From Stenotrophomonas sp. Iso1 (GTDB taxonomy: Bacteria > Pseudomonadota > Gammaproteobacteria > Xanthomonadales > Xanthomonadaceae), in contig NZ_JAODBT010000001.1 of the NCBI RefSeq assembly GCF_027497995.1, positions 1,054,001-1,118,000 on the forward strand: a DNA stretch of 64,000 nucleotides. Direction: 5' to 3'. The first letter of the stretch is position 1. Each line of letters opens with the position of its first letter. The notes under the pieces were generated by a model. The model was not told the DNA's origin. It did no database searches and worked only from the letters and a program-made list of their open reading frames with translations. Both the position numbers and the translations under genes were made by a program. Positions 54,745 to 62,709 of the stretch are shown here, piece after piece.

Positions 54745-56157
54745 GTGAGCACGCTCGCGGAAAAGACGTGGTTTGGCCAGCCGCGCGGACTGACGATCCT
54801 GTTCCTGACCAATATGTGGGAGCTGTTTTCCTACTACGGCATGCGCACTCTGCTGGTCTATTACATGACCAAGCAGCTGCTGTTCGCACAGGAAAAAGCG
54901 TCTTTCGTCTACGGCGCTTACACCGCAATGGCCTACTTCACCCCCATCCTTGGGGGCGCCATTGCCGATCGCTGGCTGGGCAAGCGCAACGCGGTGATCA
55001 TCGGCGGCAGCGTGATGGCGCTGGGCCATTTCCTGATGGCGTTCGAGCCGCTGTTCTTCGTTGCGCTGGGCACCATTGCCTTGGGCAATGGCCTGTTTCT
55101 GCCCAGTCTGCCCAGCCAGATCAACGACCTTTACCGGGCTGACGATCCTCGCCGCGGGCGCGCCTATAACGTCTATTACGTCGGCTTGAACATCGGCGGA
55201 TTCATGGCGCCGCTGGTCTGCGGCACGCTCGGTGAACTCTATGGCTGGCATTACGGCTTCGGCGCAGCCGGCATTGGCATGTTCGCCGGGTTGGTCATCT
55301 ACGTGCTGGGCAGGAACTATCTGCCGCCGGAGATCCGTGCAAGCCGGAGTGCCGTGCCCATTGCGGGAACGCGGGTAGATGACCAGAAAACGCTCTGGCT
55401 GCTGCTACTGGGCGTCGGCCTGGCCGTAACGGTTTTCCGTGGCGCCTATGAGCAGATCGGCAACACGTTGCCGCTGTGGATCGACGCAGGTGTGGACACG
55501 AGCTGGGGCAATGCCGTCATTCCGATGACTTGGTTCCAGTCGCTGAATCCACTGTTGGTCATCAGTATGACGCCGCTGCTGCTGTTGCATTGGCGTCGCC
55601 GCGCAGATGCCGGCAACGAGACGTCGCCGGCACGCAAGATGGCGATTGGCGCGGTAATTGTTGCATTGGCGTACCTGTTGCTTGCGACGTTGCAAGGCTG
55701 GGCCGGTGGCGACCGCCTTGCCTGGCCATGGCTGCTGCTGTTCTTCGGAATACTCACGTTGGGCGAGTTGTACATTCTGCCGACCGGCTTGGGCCTGTTC
55801 GCGCGTCTCGCACCGCCGCGATTGGGGGCTACAACCGTGGCGACGTGGTTCTTGGCAGTGTTCAGCGGCAGTCTGTTGGCCGGGGCGGTGGGCATGCTCT
55901 GGTCCTACATCAGCCATTCCGCATTCTTCCTGGTGTTGTCCGGGCTGGCGGCAATGGCCGGCGCTGTTTTGTGGATGCTGGATCGCCCCGTCCGCGGGGT
56001 GGAGGCGGGGCGCTTTGCTTCGCCTGTCTCGGCGTTAACGACGGCAGGCAAAGCGGAAACAACGTCGGCCCAGACGAATGGTGAAGCCGCTGCCGGAGTA
56101 CCGGTAAGCGAGAGGGGCGAGGGCCAGCAGGCAGGACGGGTGGACCATCCCTGTTGA
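54745..56157 (+). CDS. POT-family (MFS) peptide transporter
   Basis: 470 residues, 12-14 membrane segments. GTG 54745 is chosen because AGGGG is 7 bases upstream; the TTG at 54739 would touch the SD. POT marks: FSYYGMRTLLVYYM, YGAYTAMAYFTPILGGAIAD, and RAYNVYYVGLNIGGFMAPL. The usual E-x-x-E-R of helix 1 reads N-M-W-E-L here. A polar tail of about 55 residues ends the protein. Presumably imports di/tripeptides for the enzymes encoded downstream. Confidence 0.9.
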   Translation: MSTLAEKTWFGQPRGLTILFLTNMWELFSYYGMRTLLVYYMTKQLLFAQEKASFVYGAYTAMAYFTPILGGAIADRWLGKRNAVIIGGSVMALGHFLMAFEPLFFVALGTIALGNGLFLPSLPSQINDLYRADDPRRGRAYNVYYVGLNIGGFMAPLVCGTLGELYGWHYGFGAAGIGMFAGLVIYVLGRNYLPPEIRASRSAVPIAGTRVDDQKTLWLLLLGVGLAVTVFRGAYEQIGNTLPLWIDAGVDTSWGNAVIPMTWFQSLNPLLVISMTPLLLLHWRRRADAGNETSPARKMAIGAVIVALAYLLLATLQGWAGGDRLAWPWLLLFFGILTLGELYILPTGLGLFARLAPPRLGATTVATWFLAVFSGSLLAGAVGMLWSYISHSAFFLVLSGLAAMAGAVLWMLDRPVRGVEAGRFASPVSALTTAGKAETTSAQTNGEAAAGVPVSERGEGQQAGRVDHPC

Positions 56158-56193
56158 CAATTCTCTAATTGGGATCAATAGTCCTAATCAGGA
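56154..56193 (+). promoter_or_regulatory. Promoter and paired operators before dgcN
   Basis: TTGACA (56154-56159) overlaps the end of the transporter gene. CTCTAATTGGGA (56163-56174) lies in the spacer, AATAGT (56177-56182) at the -10, and TCCTAATCAGGA (56182-56193) just after. The first 14 bases from TTGACA match the promoter at 54580 exactly. So dgcN has its own regulated promoter. Confidence 0.6.
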
Positions 56194-56337
56194 TGTTTTT
56201 GCGGTCTGCATGACTGCATCAGCAGCCAGTTGGACTGCCGATTCCTCCGCGGCATGGCAGGTCCAGCGTCAACTTCCTTTGCACCCACCACTGCCCGGCA
56301 GCGGCCAAGTGCTCCACCATCCAGATGAAGAAACCGC

Positions 56338-57381
56338 ATGCCGCAGACTCGCTTACCTATCCTCTCGACATTGAAGACGCTGCCGGAACCCTATCTGTTG
56401 TTCATGGGTGACATCACCGAGCCGGGCTACGGCAAGACGGCATTTGGGTTGCGCGACTGGGCACCTGAGCGTTGCATCGGCGAGTTCGCCTGCGATGGTG
56501 CGACGGTAAGCGCTGGGCTGCCGCGGATGACGCCTGCCGAAGCGGCGGCGCGAGGTGCGCGTTCGATGGTCATCGGCGTGGCCAACGCTGGTGGTGTCGT
56601 TTCGGACGCATGGATGGCCCCGCTACTGGAGGCGATGGAAGCCGGCCTGGACATCATCAGCGGCATGCATATGCGGCTGGGGGAGATTGAGCGCCTGCGT
56701 GAGACGGCTGCCACCCTCGGGCGCAGCCTCATCGATGTACGCGAGCCGCCGCGTGGGATTCCGTTGGCAACAGGCTTGCCCCGTAGTGGCAAGCGACTGT
56801 TGACGGTCGGCACGGACTGCGCACTCGGGAAAAAATATGCAGCCCTGGCGCTTGCCAAGGCGTTCACGCAGCGCGGTGTTGATGCGGATTTTCGCGCCAG
56901 CGGGCAGACCGGCATCTTGCTTGCCGGGCGAGGTGTCCCGATGGATGCGGTGGTTTCGGATTTTGCCGCCGGTGCCGCCGAACTGCTGTCACCCGCTGCC
57001 GCCGATGACCACTGGGATGTGATTGAAGGGCAGGGCTCGTTGTCCCATCCCGCCTATGCCGCTGTGTCGCTGGCGTTGCTGCATGGCAGCCAGCCCAACG
57101 TGATTGTGGTCTGCCATCAGCCGGGGCGCGAGAAGGTGCTCGGCCACCCGACGTTCGCGCTGCCCAGCGTCGAAGAAACCATCGAGTTGAATTTGCGGAT
57201 GGGACGGCGCACCCAGCCGGCGATCCGCTGTGGCGGAATCTCGTTCAATACCTCTCATATGGAAGAGGCGCAGGCACATGCGCTGATGGCCGAGGAAAGC
57301 CTGCGGCTGGGTGTGCCGGTCGCCGATCCGATTCGTGGCGGTGACGCCTTCGCGCGCTTGGTCGACAGCTGTCTCGCATGA
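56338..57381 (+). CDS. dgcN: DUF1611 protein, D-glutamate N-acetyltransferase DgcN type
   Basis: 347 residues, cytosolic. N-terminal part MGDITEPGYGKTAFGLRDW, then a P-loop-like VGTDCALGKKYAALALAKAF (about 160-180), and C-terminal WDVIEGQGSLSHPAYAAVSL and VVCHQPGREKV. The family (DUF1611) includes DgcN, reported to acetylate D-glutamate with acetyl-CoA; DgcA then racemises the product. An enolase-family DgcA candidate lies four genes downstream. The specific reaction here is inferred. Confidence 0.8.
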   Translation: MPQTRLPILSTLKTLPEPYLLFMGDITEPGYGKTAFGLRDWAPERCIGEFACDGATVSAGLPRMTPAEAAARGARSMVIGVANAGGVVSDAWMAPLLEAMEAGLDIISGMHMRLGEIERLRETAATLGRSLIDVREPPRGIPLATGLPRSGKRLLTVGTDCALGKKYAALALAKAFTQRGVDADFRASGQTGILLAGRGVPMDAVVSDFAAGAAELLSPAAADDHWDVIEGQGSLSHPAYAAVSLALLHGSQPNVIVVCHQPGREKVLGHPTFALPSVEETIELNLRMGRRTQPAIRCGGISFNTSHMEEAQAHALMAEESLRLGVPVADPIRGGDAFARLVDSCLA

Positions 57382-57426
57382 GGTTAGCGGTCGATCCGGC
57401 AACTGTGTCTTTCAGGGGAACATGAG

Positions 57427-58476
57427 ATGGCAAAGGTCACCGGTTGGCGACGATTCTGGCGTTGGATGAAATGGCTCTTCCTGAGCCTGCTGGCGCTGTT
57501 GATTCTGATCATTTTCGTAGGCGTTATCTACGAGCAGCACGGGCGCCGTCACGCTAAAGCGAACTACCCGCCGCGCGGTGAACTGGTCGATGTCGGCGGC
57601 CGCAGGATGCATATTGATTGTCGCGGCACCGGGTCGCCGACAGTCATCTTCGAGTCCGGACTGGGTACAGGAGGGACGATCGATTGGACGCTGGTGCACG
57701 ACAAGATCGCCGGCTTCACCCGCGCCTGTGCCTATGACCGTGCGGGCATCATGTGGAGCGATCCCAAGGACACACCGCAGCACGCGGCGACGGTGGCTGA
57801 TGACCTGCATGCGTTGCTTAAAGGGGCGGGAATAACCGATCCGCTGGTGCTCGTCGGGCACTCCATCGGCGGGCCGTACACGCGGACGTATGTCGGGCGC
57901 TACGGCGATCAAGTTGCGGGGCTGGTCATGGTCGATGGTTCGCATCCCGACCAGGTTGCGCGGCTTGAGAAGGTGGTGAGCATCAAAGTTCACCCGCGAC
58001 GGGCATCGTTGCTGATGCACACGGCGTCGGCGCTGTCGTGGACCGGCATTGTGCGATTCCTGGCGGCGAGGTCGAACGCCGGCGACGGAAAGCTGCCGAA
58101 GGAGTCGGTCGACCAACTGTCCGGTTACATCAATGCATCGATCAAGGGCGCGACATCCGAACTCGATGGCTTCGACGCCACAATGGCTGACGCGCGCGCG
58201 GTCCACAGTTTTGGAGACCGGCCACTGATCGTGCTGACGGCGTTGAAGCCCTTCAAGCCTGAGGAACTGGCGGCGCTTGAAATGAAGCCAGAGGACGGCG
58301 CGCGGTTCAAGCAGGAGTGGCGAACGCTTCATGCCGAGCAGACCGCTTTTTCGACGCGAGGTCGTCAGCAGATCGTGCCCGACGCCGGCCACTACATCCA
58401 GATCGACCGGCCCGATATCGTGATCGCTGCGGTCCACGAAGTGGTGAACGAAGTACGCGCCGACCAGGCCAAGTAA
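57427..58476 (+). CDS. Membrane-anchored alpha/beta hydrolase
   Basis: 349 residues. Basic head (WRRFWRWMK), one membrane helix at about 16-34, then an alpha/beta hydrolase domain that should face the periplasm by the positive-inside rule. Nucleophile in VLVGHSIGGPYTR, acid around LIVLTALKPF, His in VPDAGHYIQIDRPD. The lid region is about 175-240. The substrate is unknown; peptide or ester hydrolysis is likely in this operon. Confidence 0.88.
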   Translation: MAKVTGWRRFWRWMKWLFLSLLALLILIIFVGVIYEQHGRRHAKANYPPRGELVDVGGRRMHIDCRGTGSPTVIFESGLGTGGTIDWTLVHDKIAGFTRACAYDRAGIMWSDPKDTPQHAATVADDLHALLKGAGITDPLVLVGHSIGGPYTRTYVGRYGDQVAGLVMVDGSHPDQVARLEKVVSIKVHPRRASLLMHTASALSWTGIVRFLAARSNAGDGKLPKESVDQLSGYINASIKGATSELDGFDATMADARAVHSFGDRPLIVLTALKPFKPEELAALEMKPEDGARFKQEWRTLHAEQTAFSTRGRQQIVPDAGHYIQIDRPDIVIAAVHEVVNEVRADQAK

Positions 58477-58480
58477 CCGC

Positions 58481-58526
58481 AAACATCAAACATCAAACAT
58501 CAAACGTCAACGGCGCCTCGGCGCCG
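58481..58526 (+). repeat. Heptanucleotide repeat and hairpin before the deacylase gene
   Basis: AAACATC three times (58481-58501) and AAACGTC (58502-58508), then CGGCGCC-TC-GGCGCCG (58511-58526), directly before the SD AGGGAG. A four-unit 7-bp tandem repeat in an operon gap can slip. Confidence 0.75.
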
Positions 58527-58542
58527 GCAGGGAGAAGTAGTG

Positions 58543-60168
58543 ATGAAACGCAAAATGCTCTTTGGTGTTGTGTCGATGTTGCTTGTCGCCAACGCGGCCG
58601 CGTCCGAATACGACATCGTGATCCGCGGCGGACGTGTGCTCGATGGCGCGGGCAATCCGTGGGTCGGCGCAGACGTGGGCGTCAAGGACGGCAGGGTGGC
58701 CAAGATCGGCCGGATTCCCGAGCGTGGCACCAAGGAGATTGATGCCAGCGGTCGCTATGTGTCACCCGGTTTCATCGACATGATGGATCAGTCGGGCCGC
58801 GTCCTGCTCCAGAACGGGCAGGCCGAGAACAAGATACGGATGGGCGTGACAACCCTTATCGGTGGCGAAGGTGGCCCGCCGGTGTCGGCAGCAGCGGAAA
58901 TATCGGCGTATTTCGACAAGCTTGAGACGCAGGGAATTTCGGTCAACTTCGGCACCTACTATTCCTCGACCCAAGCCCGGGTGAAGGTGATGGGCGACGG
59001 CGCCGGGTCACCAACCGATGAGCAGCTCGAAGCCATGGGGCGTGAGGTCAAAACCGCGATGGAGGCCGGCGCGTTTGGTCTCTCCAGTGCCCTGATCTAC
59101 GCACCGAGCAGTTTTCAGAGTACCTCCGACCTGATCTCGCTGGCGAAGGTGGCGGGGCAGTGCAACGGCTTCTACGCAACGCATATGCGGGACGAAAGCG
59201 AAGGCCTGGTCCAGGCGATAGAAGAAGCGATCGAGATCGGCGAGAAGGGCGGCGTCAAGGTGGAGATCTTCCATCTGAAGGCCGCGTTTGCTCCCCAGTG
59301 GGGCAAGTTGATGCCGAAGGCATTGGAGCTGATCAACGCCGCGCGTGCGCGCGGCGTCGATGTGGCCGCAGATCTGTATCCCTACACGGCGGGCGGAACC
59401 GGTTTGGAAATCATCGCGCCCAGTTGGGTGTGGGCCGATGGACTGCAGAAGGGAATTGAGCGAGTTCGTGATCCTGCGATTCGCGAGCGGATGAAAAAAG
59501 AAGTCGAAGCGGGTTCGATGCCGGGCTGGTCGAATCTGGTCCATGCATCGGGCGGCTTCCAGAATGTGCGCCTCGCCAACGGCTTCAGCGAGAAGTACAA
59601 GCAATATCACGGCAAGAGTCTGGCTGAGATCGGTGTCGCGCTGAATCGTCACCCGGCAGATGCCGCTTGGGACATCGCGCTTGAAGGGTTGCCCAACCGG
59701 TCTGTCGCGCTGTACTTCATGATCAGCGAAGAGGACATCGTCAGCGCGCTGCGGCAGCCGTGGGTGAGCATCGGCAGTGACGCGGCGGCTTCGGTAAAGC
59801 TGGGGGAATTTGATGCGCTTGGCTTGCCGCATCCGCGCGCTTACGGCACCTTCCCGCGCATCATCTCCGAGTATGTAAAGAAGCGTTCCGTCCTGTCGCT
59901 GGAGGATGCGGTGCGCAAGATGACGGGTTGGCCGGCACAGCGGATGGGGCTGACCGATCGCGGTCTGATTCGCGACGGGATGCGTGCCGACATTGTCATC
60001 TTCGATCTCGACACACTCGCCGATGGCGCCACGTGGGACGCACCGACCGCGTTGCCGACCGGCATCGAAACGGTGATCGTCAACGGCGTCGTCACGCTTG
60101 AGGGTGGCGCGCATACCGGTGCAAAGGCCGGCGCGGTGCTGCGCCATGAGTGCCCCAGCCAAGGCTGA
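58543..60168 (+). CDS. N-acyl-D-amino-acid deacylase family amidohydrolase
   Basis: 541 residues from ATG 58543 (GTG 58540 is adjacent; GGGAG suits 58543). Signal peptide MKRKMLFGVVSMLLVANAAA, then SEYDIVIRGGRVLDGAGNPWV. Amidohydrolase fold: His ligands in YATHMRDESEG and VEIFHLKAAF, Asp in VSIGSDAAASV. Unlike D-aminoacylase, the N-terminal HxH is replaced (GFIDMMDQSGR) and the Cys ligand loop GNCG reads GEGG. Probably acts on N-acyl-D-amino acids or D-peptides in the periplasm. Confidence 0.85.
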   Translation: MKRKMLFGVVSMLLVANAAASEYDIVIRGGRVLDGAGNPWVGADVGVKDGRVAKIGRIPERGTKEIDASGRYVSPGFIDMMDQSGRVLLQNGQAENKIRMGVTTLIGGEGGPPVSAAAEISAYFDKLETQGISVNFGTYYSSTQARVKVMGDGAGSPTDEQLEAMGREVKTAMEAGAFGLSSALIYAPSSFQSTSDLISLAKVAGQCNGFYATHMRDESEGLVQAIEEAIEIGEKGGVKVEIFHLKAAFAPQWGKLMPKALELINAARARGVDVAADLYPYTAGGTGLEIIAPSWVWADGLQKGIERVRDPAIRERMKKEVEAGSMPGWSNLVHASGGFQNVRLANGFSEKYKQYHGKSLAEIGVALNRHPADAAWDIALEGLPNRSVALYFMISEEDIVSALRQPWVSIGSDAAASVKLGEFDALGLPHPRAYGTFPRIISEYVKKRSVLSLEDAVRKMTGWPAQRMGLTDRGLIRDGMRADIVIFDLDTLADGATWDAPTALPTGIETVIVNGVVTLEGGAHTGAKAGAVLRHECPSQG

Positions 60169-60205
60169 TTCCACGCAGTACTCCCGCAGCGCAGAGGCGT
60201 GCATC

Positions 60206-61645
60206 ATGATCAAACGTAATTCCGGGCTTGGCTTTGTCGCCCTGGCACTTTCGGTATCGGTACCGGCATTTGCTGCCGCACCGCCGGTGGCGAATCTCGC
60301 CGACCTCGGCACTGCGGTGTCGGCGCAGATCGCGTGTGCGGGCATCTTCGTCGCCGATCGCAACGAGGCGGATGTGTTGCGCGACGATATCCATGCGCTG
60401 GCACCGTTCACTCAAAAGGTGACGCTGACGGTTGACCGCAAGGCGCGAACGGTCCTGGCATCCGCGCCCGATGCGACACCGCGCACCGCGCTGTATCGCC
60501 CGGTTGCCGGCTGTACGCTGCTGACCGGCGATGTCTCGACCGCCACGCTCGACGCACAGGTGGAAGGGCTTGCACCGTTGCCAGCTCAATCGGCAAGGGC
60601 CTGGCCGCTGGGTGACGCTGCCGTGCCTGCACTTCAGGCAGCAGCAGAAGCAAAGCTCGACCGGGCTGCGCTCGACAAGGCGGTAGCTGCCGCATTTGAT
60701 GAGCAGAACAAGGACGGCTATCCCGATACGCGTGCGATTGTCGTCGTGCAGGGCGGTGCGATCGTTGCCGAGCGTTATGCGCCGGGTTTTGACCAGAACA
60801 CCGAGCTGCTCGGCTGGTCCGCTACCAAAAGCATCATGGGCACGTTGGTCGGCATCCTGGTGGACGACGGTGTGCTTGCACTTGATGCGCCCGCACCGGT
60901 CCCGCAATGGCAGGGCAAGGGCGATCCACGTGCTGCCATCACACTGCGCCAGTTGTTGACGATGACGAGCGGCTTGGCGTTCGTTGAAAAATATGAGCCT
61001 GGCAATGACTCGATCAAGATGCTGTTCGAGTCCGGTGACATGGGCGCGATGGCCGCCGAACTTCCGCTTGAGCACGCGCCCGGGACGCACTGGAGCTATT
61101 CATCGGGCACCACCAACATCCTGTCGCGGATCGCGTTTCAAGCCACGGGCGGTACCTTGCAGAGCATGGTCCGCTTTGCGCAGGAGCGGTTGTTCGAGCC
61201 GGCTGGCATGACCAGTGCACTGATCGAGCCGGATGAGGCTGGCGTCATGATGGGCAGCTCCTATGCCTACGCGACTGCACGTGACTGGGCGCGTTATGGG
61301 GTGCTGCATCTCAACCACGGCAACGCGGGAGGCAGGCAAGTGCTATCGCAGAAATGGTTGGACTTCGCGCAGACGCCAACGCCGGTAGCGCCGCAGCCTT
61401 TCTATGGCGCGCAGCTGTGGCTGAATGTTGCCGAGGCCGACGGTGAGCGTAGGAAGCTGTTCGCGGATGTGCCGGCCGATGCCGTCATGGCACGGGGCCA
61501 CAACTTCCAGATTGTCGCGTCGATCCCTTCGCAGGATGCGGTGATTGTTCGTCTGGGTTGGACGCCGGAGGGGCACAAGTTCGACTGGAATAAATATGTC
61601 TCGCAGATCGCCGCCGCGCTTGCGCCCGCCACACCCACGCGTTGA
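60206..61645 (+). CDS. Serine hydrolase, beta-lactamase/penicillin-binding fold
   Basis: 479 residues from MIKRNSGLGFVALALSVSVPAFA, a clean signal peptide, with AGAGG 8 bases upstream. SxxK in GWSATKSIMG, YxS in HWSYSSGTTN, and a third motif around MARGHNF in place of KTG. Class-C-type family (PF00144) that includes D-amino-peptidases and esterases. About 165 residues before the SxxK form a separate N-terminal domain. In this operon a D-peptide hydrolase role is plausible. Confidence 0.88.
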   Translation: MIKRNSGLGFVALALSVSVPAFAAAPPVANLADLGTAVSAQIACAGIFVADRNEADVLRDDIHALAPFTQKVTLTVDRKARTVLASAPDATPRTALYRPVAGCTLLTGDVSTATLDAQVEGLAPLPAQSARAWPLGDAAVPALQAAAEAKLDRAALDKAVAAAFDEQNKDGYPDTRAIVVVQGGAIVAERYAPGFDQNTELLGWSATKSIMGTLVGILVDDGVLALDAPAPVPQWQGKGDPRAAITLRQLLTMTSGLAFVEKYEPGNDSIKMLFESGDMGAMAAELPLEHAPGTHWSYSSGTTNILSRIAFQATGGTLQSMVRFAQERLFEPAGMTSALIEPDEAGVMMGSSYAYATARDWARYGVLHLNHGNAGGRQVLSQKWLDFAQTPTPVAPQPFYGAQLWLNVAEADGERRKLFADVPADAVMARGHNFQIVASIPSQDAVIVRLGWTPEGHKFDWNKYVSQIAAALAPATPTR

Positions 61646-61670
61646 CACCGTGGATGAAGGACAAACCTTG

Positions 61671-62681
61671 ATGACTACGCACACGCCTCTCTCGCTCGAT
61701 CTTGCAGTCGAGCACTTTCCACTGGCCAAACCTTTCCGCATTTCCGGGCATGTCTTCACCGAAGCCCAGGTGGTCGTGGTCACGTTATCGGACGGCCTGC
61801 ATGTCGGGCGTGGTGAAGCGTCCGGCGTCTATTACCTGGGCGACGATGTTGCCGCGATGACGGCTGCGATTGAAGGTGTGCGTGCTGCGGTGACGGCGGG
61901 CATCACCCGCGAAAAATTGCGAAACGTGCTGCCGGCCGGTGGCGCCCGCAATGCGATCGATGCTGCGCTGTGGGAGCTCGAAGCGCGGAGCAGCGGCGTG
62001 TCCGTTCGGCAACTGGCCGGGCTTGCTGAAGTACGCCCGTTGCTGACGACCTTCACCCTCGGAGCCGATGATCCCCAGGTGATGGCGCAGGGCGCGCGTG
62101 ACTATGCACAGGCGCGCGCGCTGAAGCTGAAGCTCACTGGTGATCTCGATCTGGATATCGCCCGTGTGCAGGCGGTGCGGAAAGCGCGGCCTGACTGCTG
62201 GATCGGGGTCGATGCCAACCAAGGGTTTGTGATCGGCGACCTCGACAGGCTGGTTGCCGCGCTCGTTGCGGCCGACGTCAAACTGCTTGAGCAGCCACTG
62301 GCACGCGGCCGTGAAGCCGACCTTGCCGGTTACCAGTGCCCGATTCCGTTGGCGGCCGATGAAAGCGTGCTGGTACTGGACGACATCGATGCGCTGGTCG
62401 GGCGGTTCAACGTGGTCAACATCAAGCTCGACAAATGCGGCGGGCTGACCGAAGGGCTGGCGATGACCAAGCGCGCGCGCGAACTCGGGCTCGGGGTGAT
62501 GGTCGGCAATATGGTCGGTTCCAGTTTGGCGATGGCGCCTGCTTTCATCCTTGGTCAGCTCTGCGACATCGTCGATCTCGACGGACCGATATTCCTTGCT
62601 GCCGACCGCAGTCCGTCGATCGAGTATGCCGATGGCAATGCGTGGTGCGCCGAAGCGATCTGGGGCCGTCAAAGTGATTGA
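61671..62681 (+). CDS. dgcA: Enolase-superfamily epimerase/racemase, DgcA type
   Basis: 336 residues, cytosolic; start MTTHTPLSLDLAVEHFPL (AAGGA 9-10 bases upstream). MLE/dipeptide-epimerase subgroup: KxK at K152/K154 (LKLKLTGD), metal ligands D181 (GVDANQG), E207 (LLEQPLA), D230 (AADES), and the opposing Lys in NIKLDKCGG (252/255). Could be L-Ala-D/L-Glu epimerase or N-acetyl-D-glutamate racemase (DgcA). The nearby DUF1611 gene favours DgcA. Confidence 0.82.
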   Translation: MTTHTPLSLDLAVEHFPLAKPFRISGHVFTEAQVVVVTLSDGLHVGRGEASGVYYLGDDVAAMTAAIEGVRAAVTAGITREKLRNVLPAGGARNAIDAALWELEARSSGVSVRQLAGLAEVRPLLTTFTLGADDPQVMAQGARDYAQARALKLKLTGDLDLDIARVQAVRKARPDCWIGVDANQGFVIGDLDRLVAALVAADVKLLEQPLARGREADLAGYQCPIPLAADESVLVLDDIDALVGRFNVVNIKLDKCGGLTEGLAMTKRARELGLGVMVGNMVGSSLAMAPAFILGQLCDIVDLDGPIFLAADRSPSIEYADGNAWCAEAIWGRQSD

Positions 62682-62709
62682 TTGCGGCAACAGAATCGGG
62701 AGAAACGAC

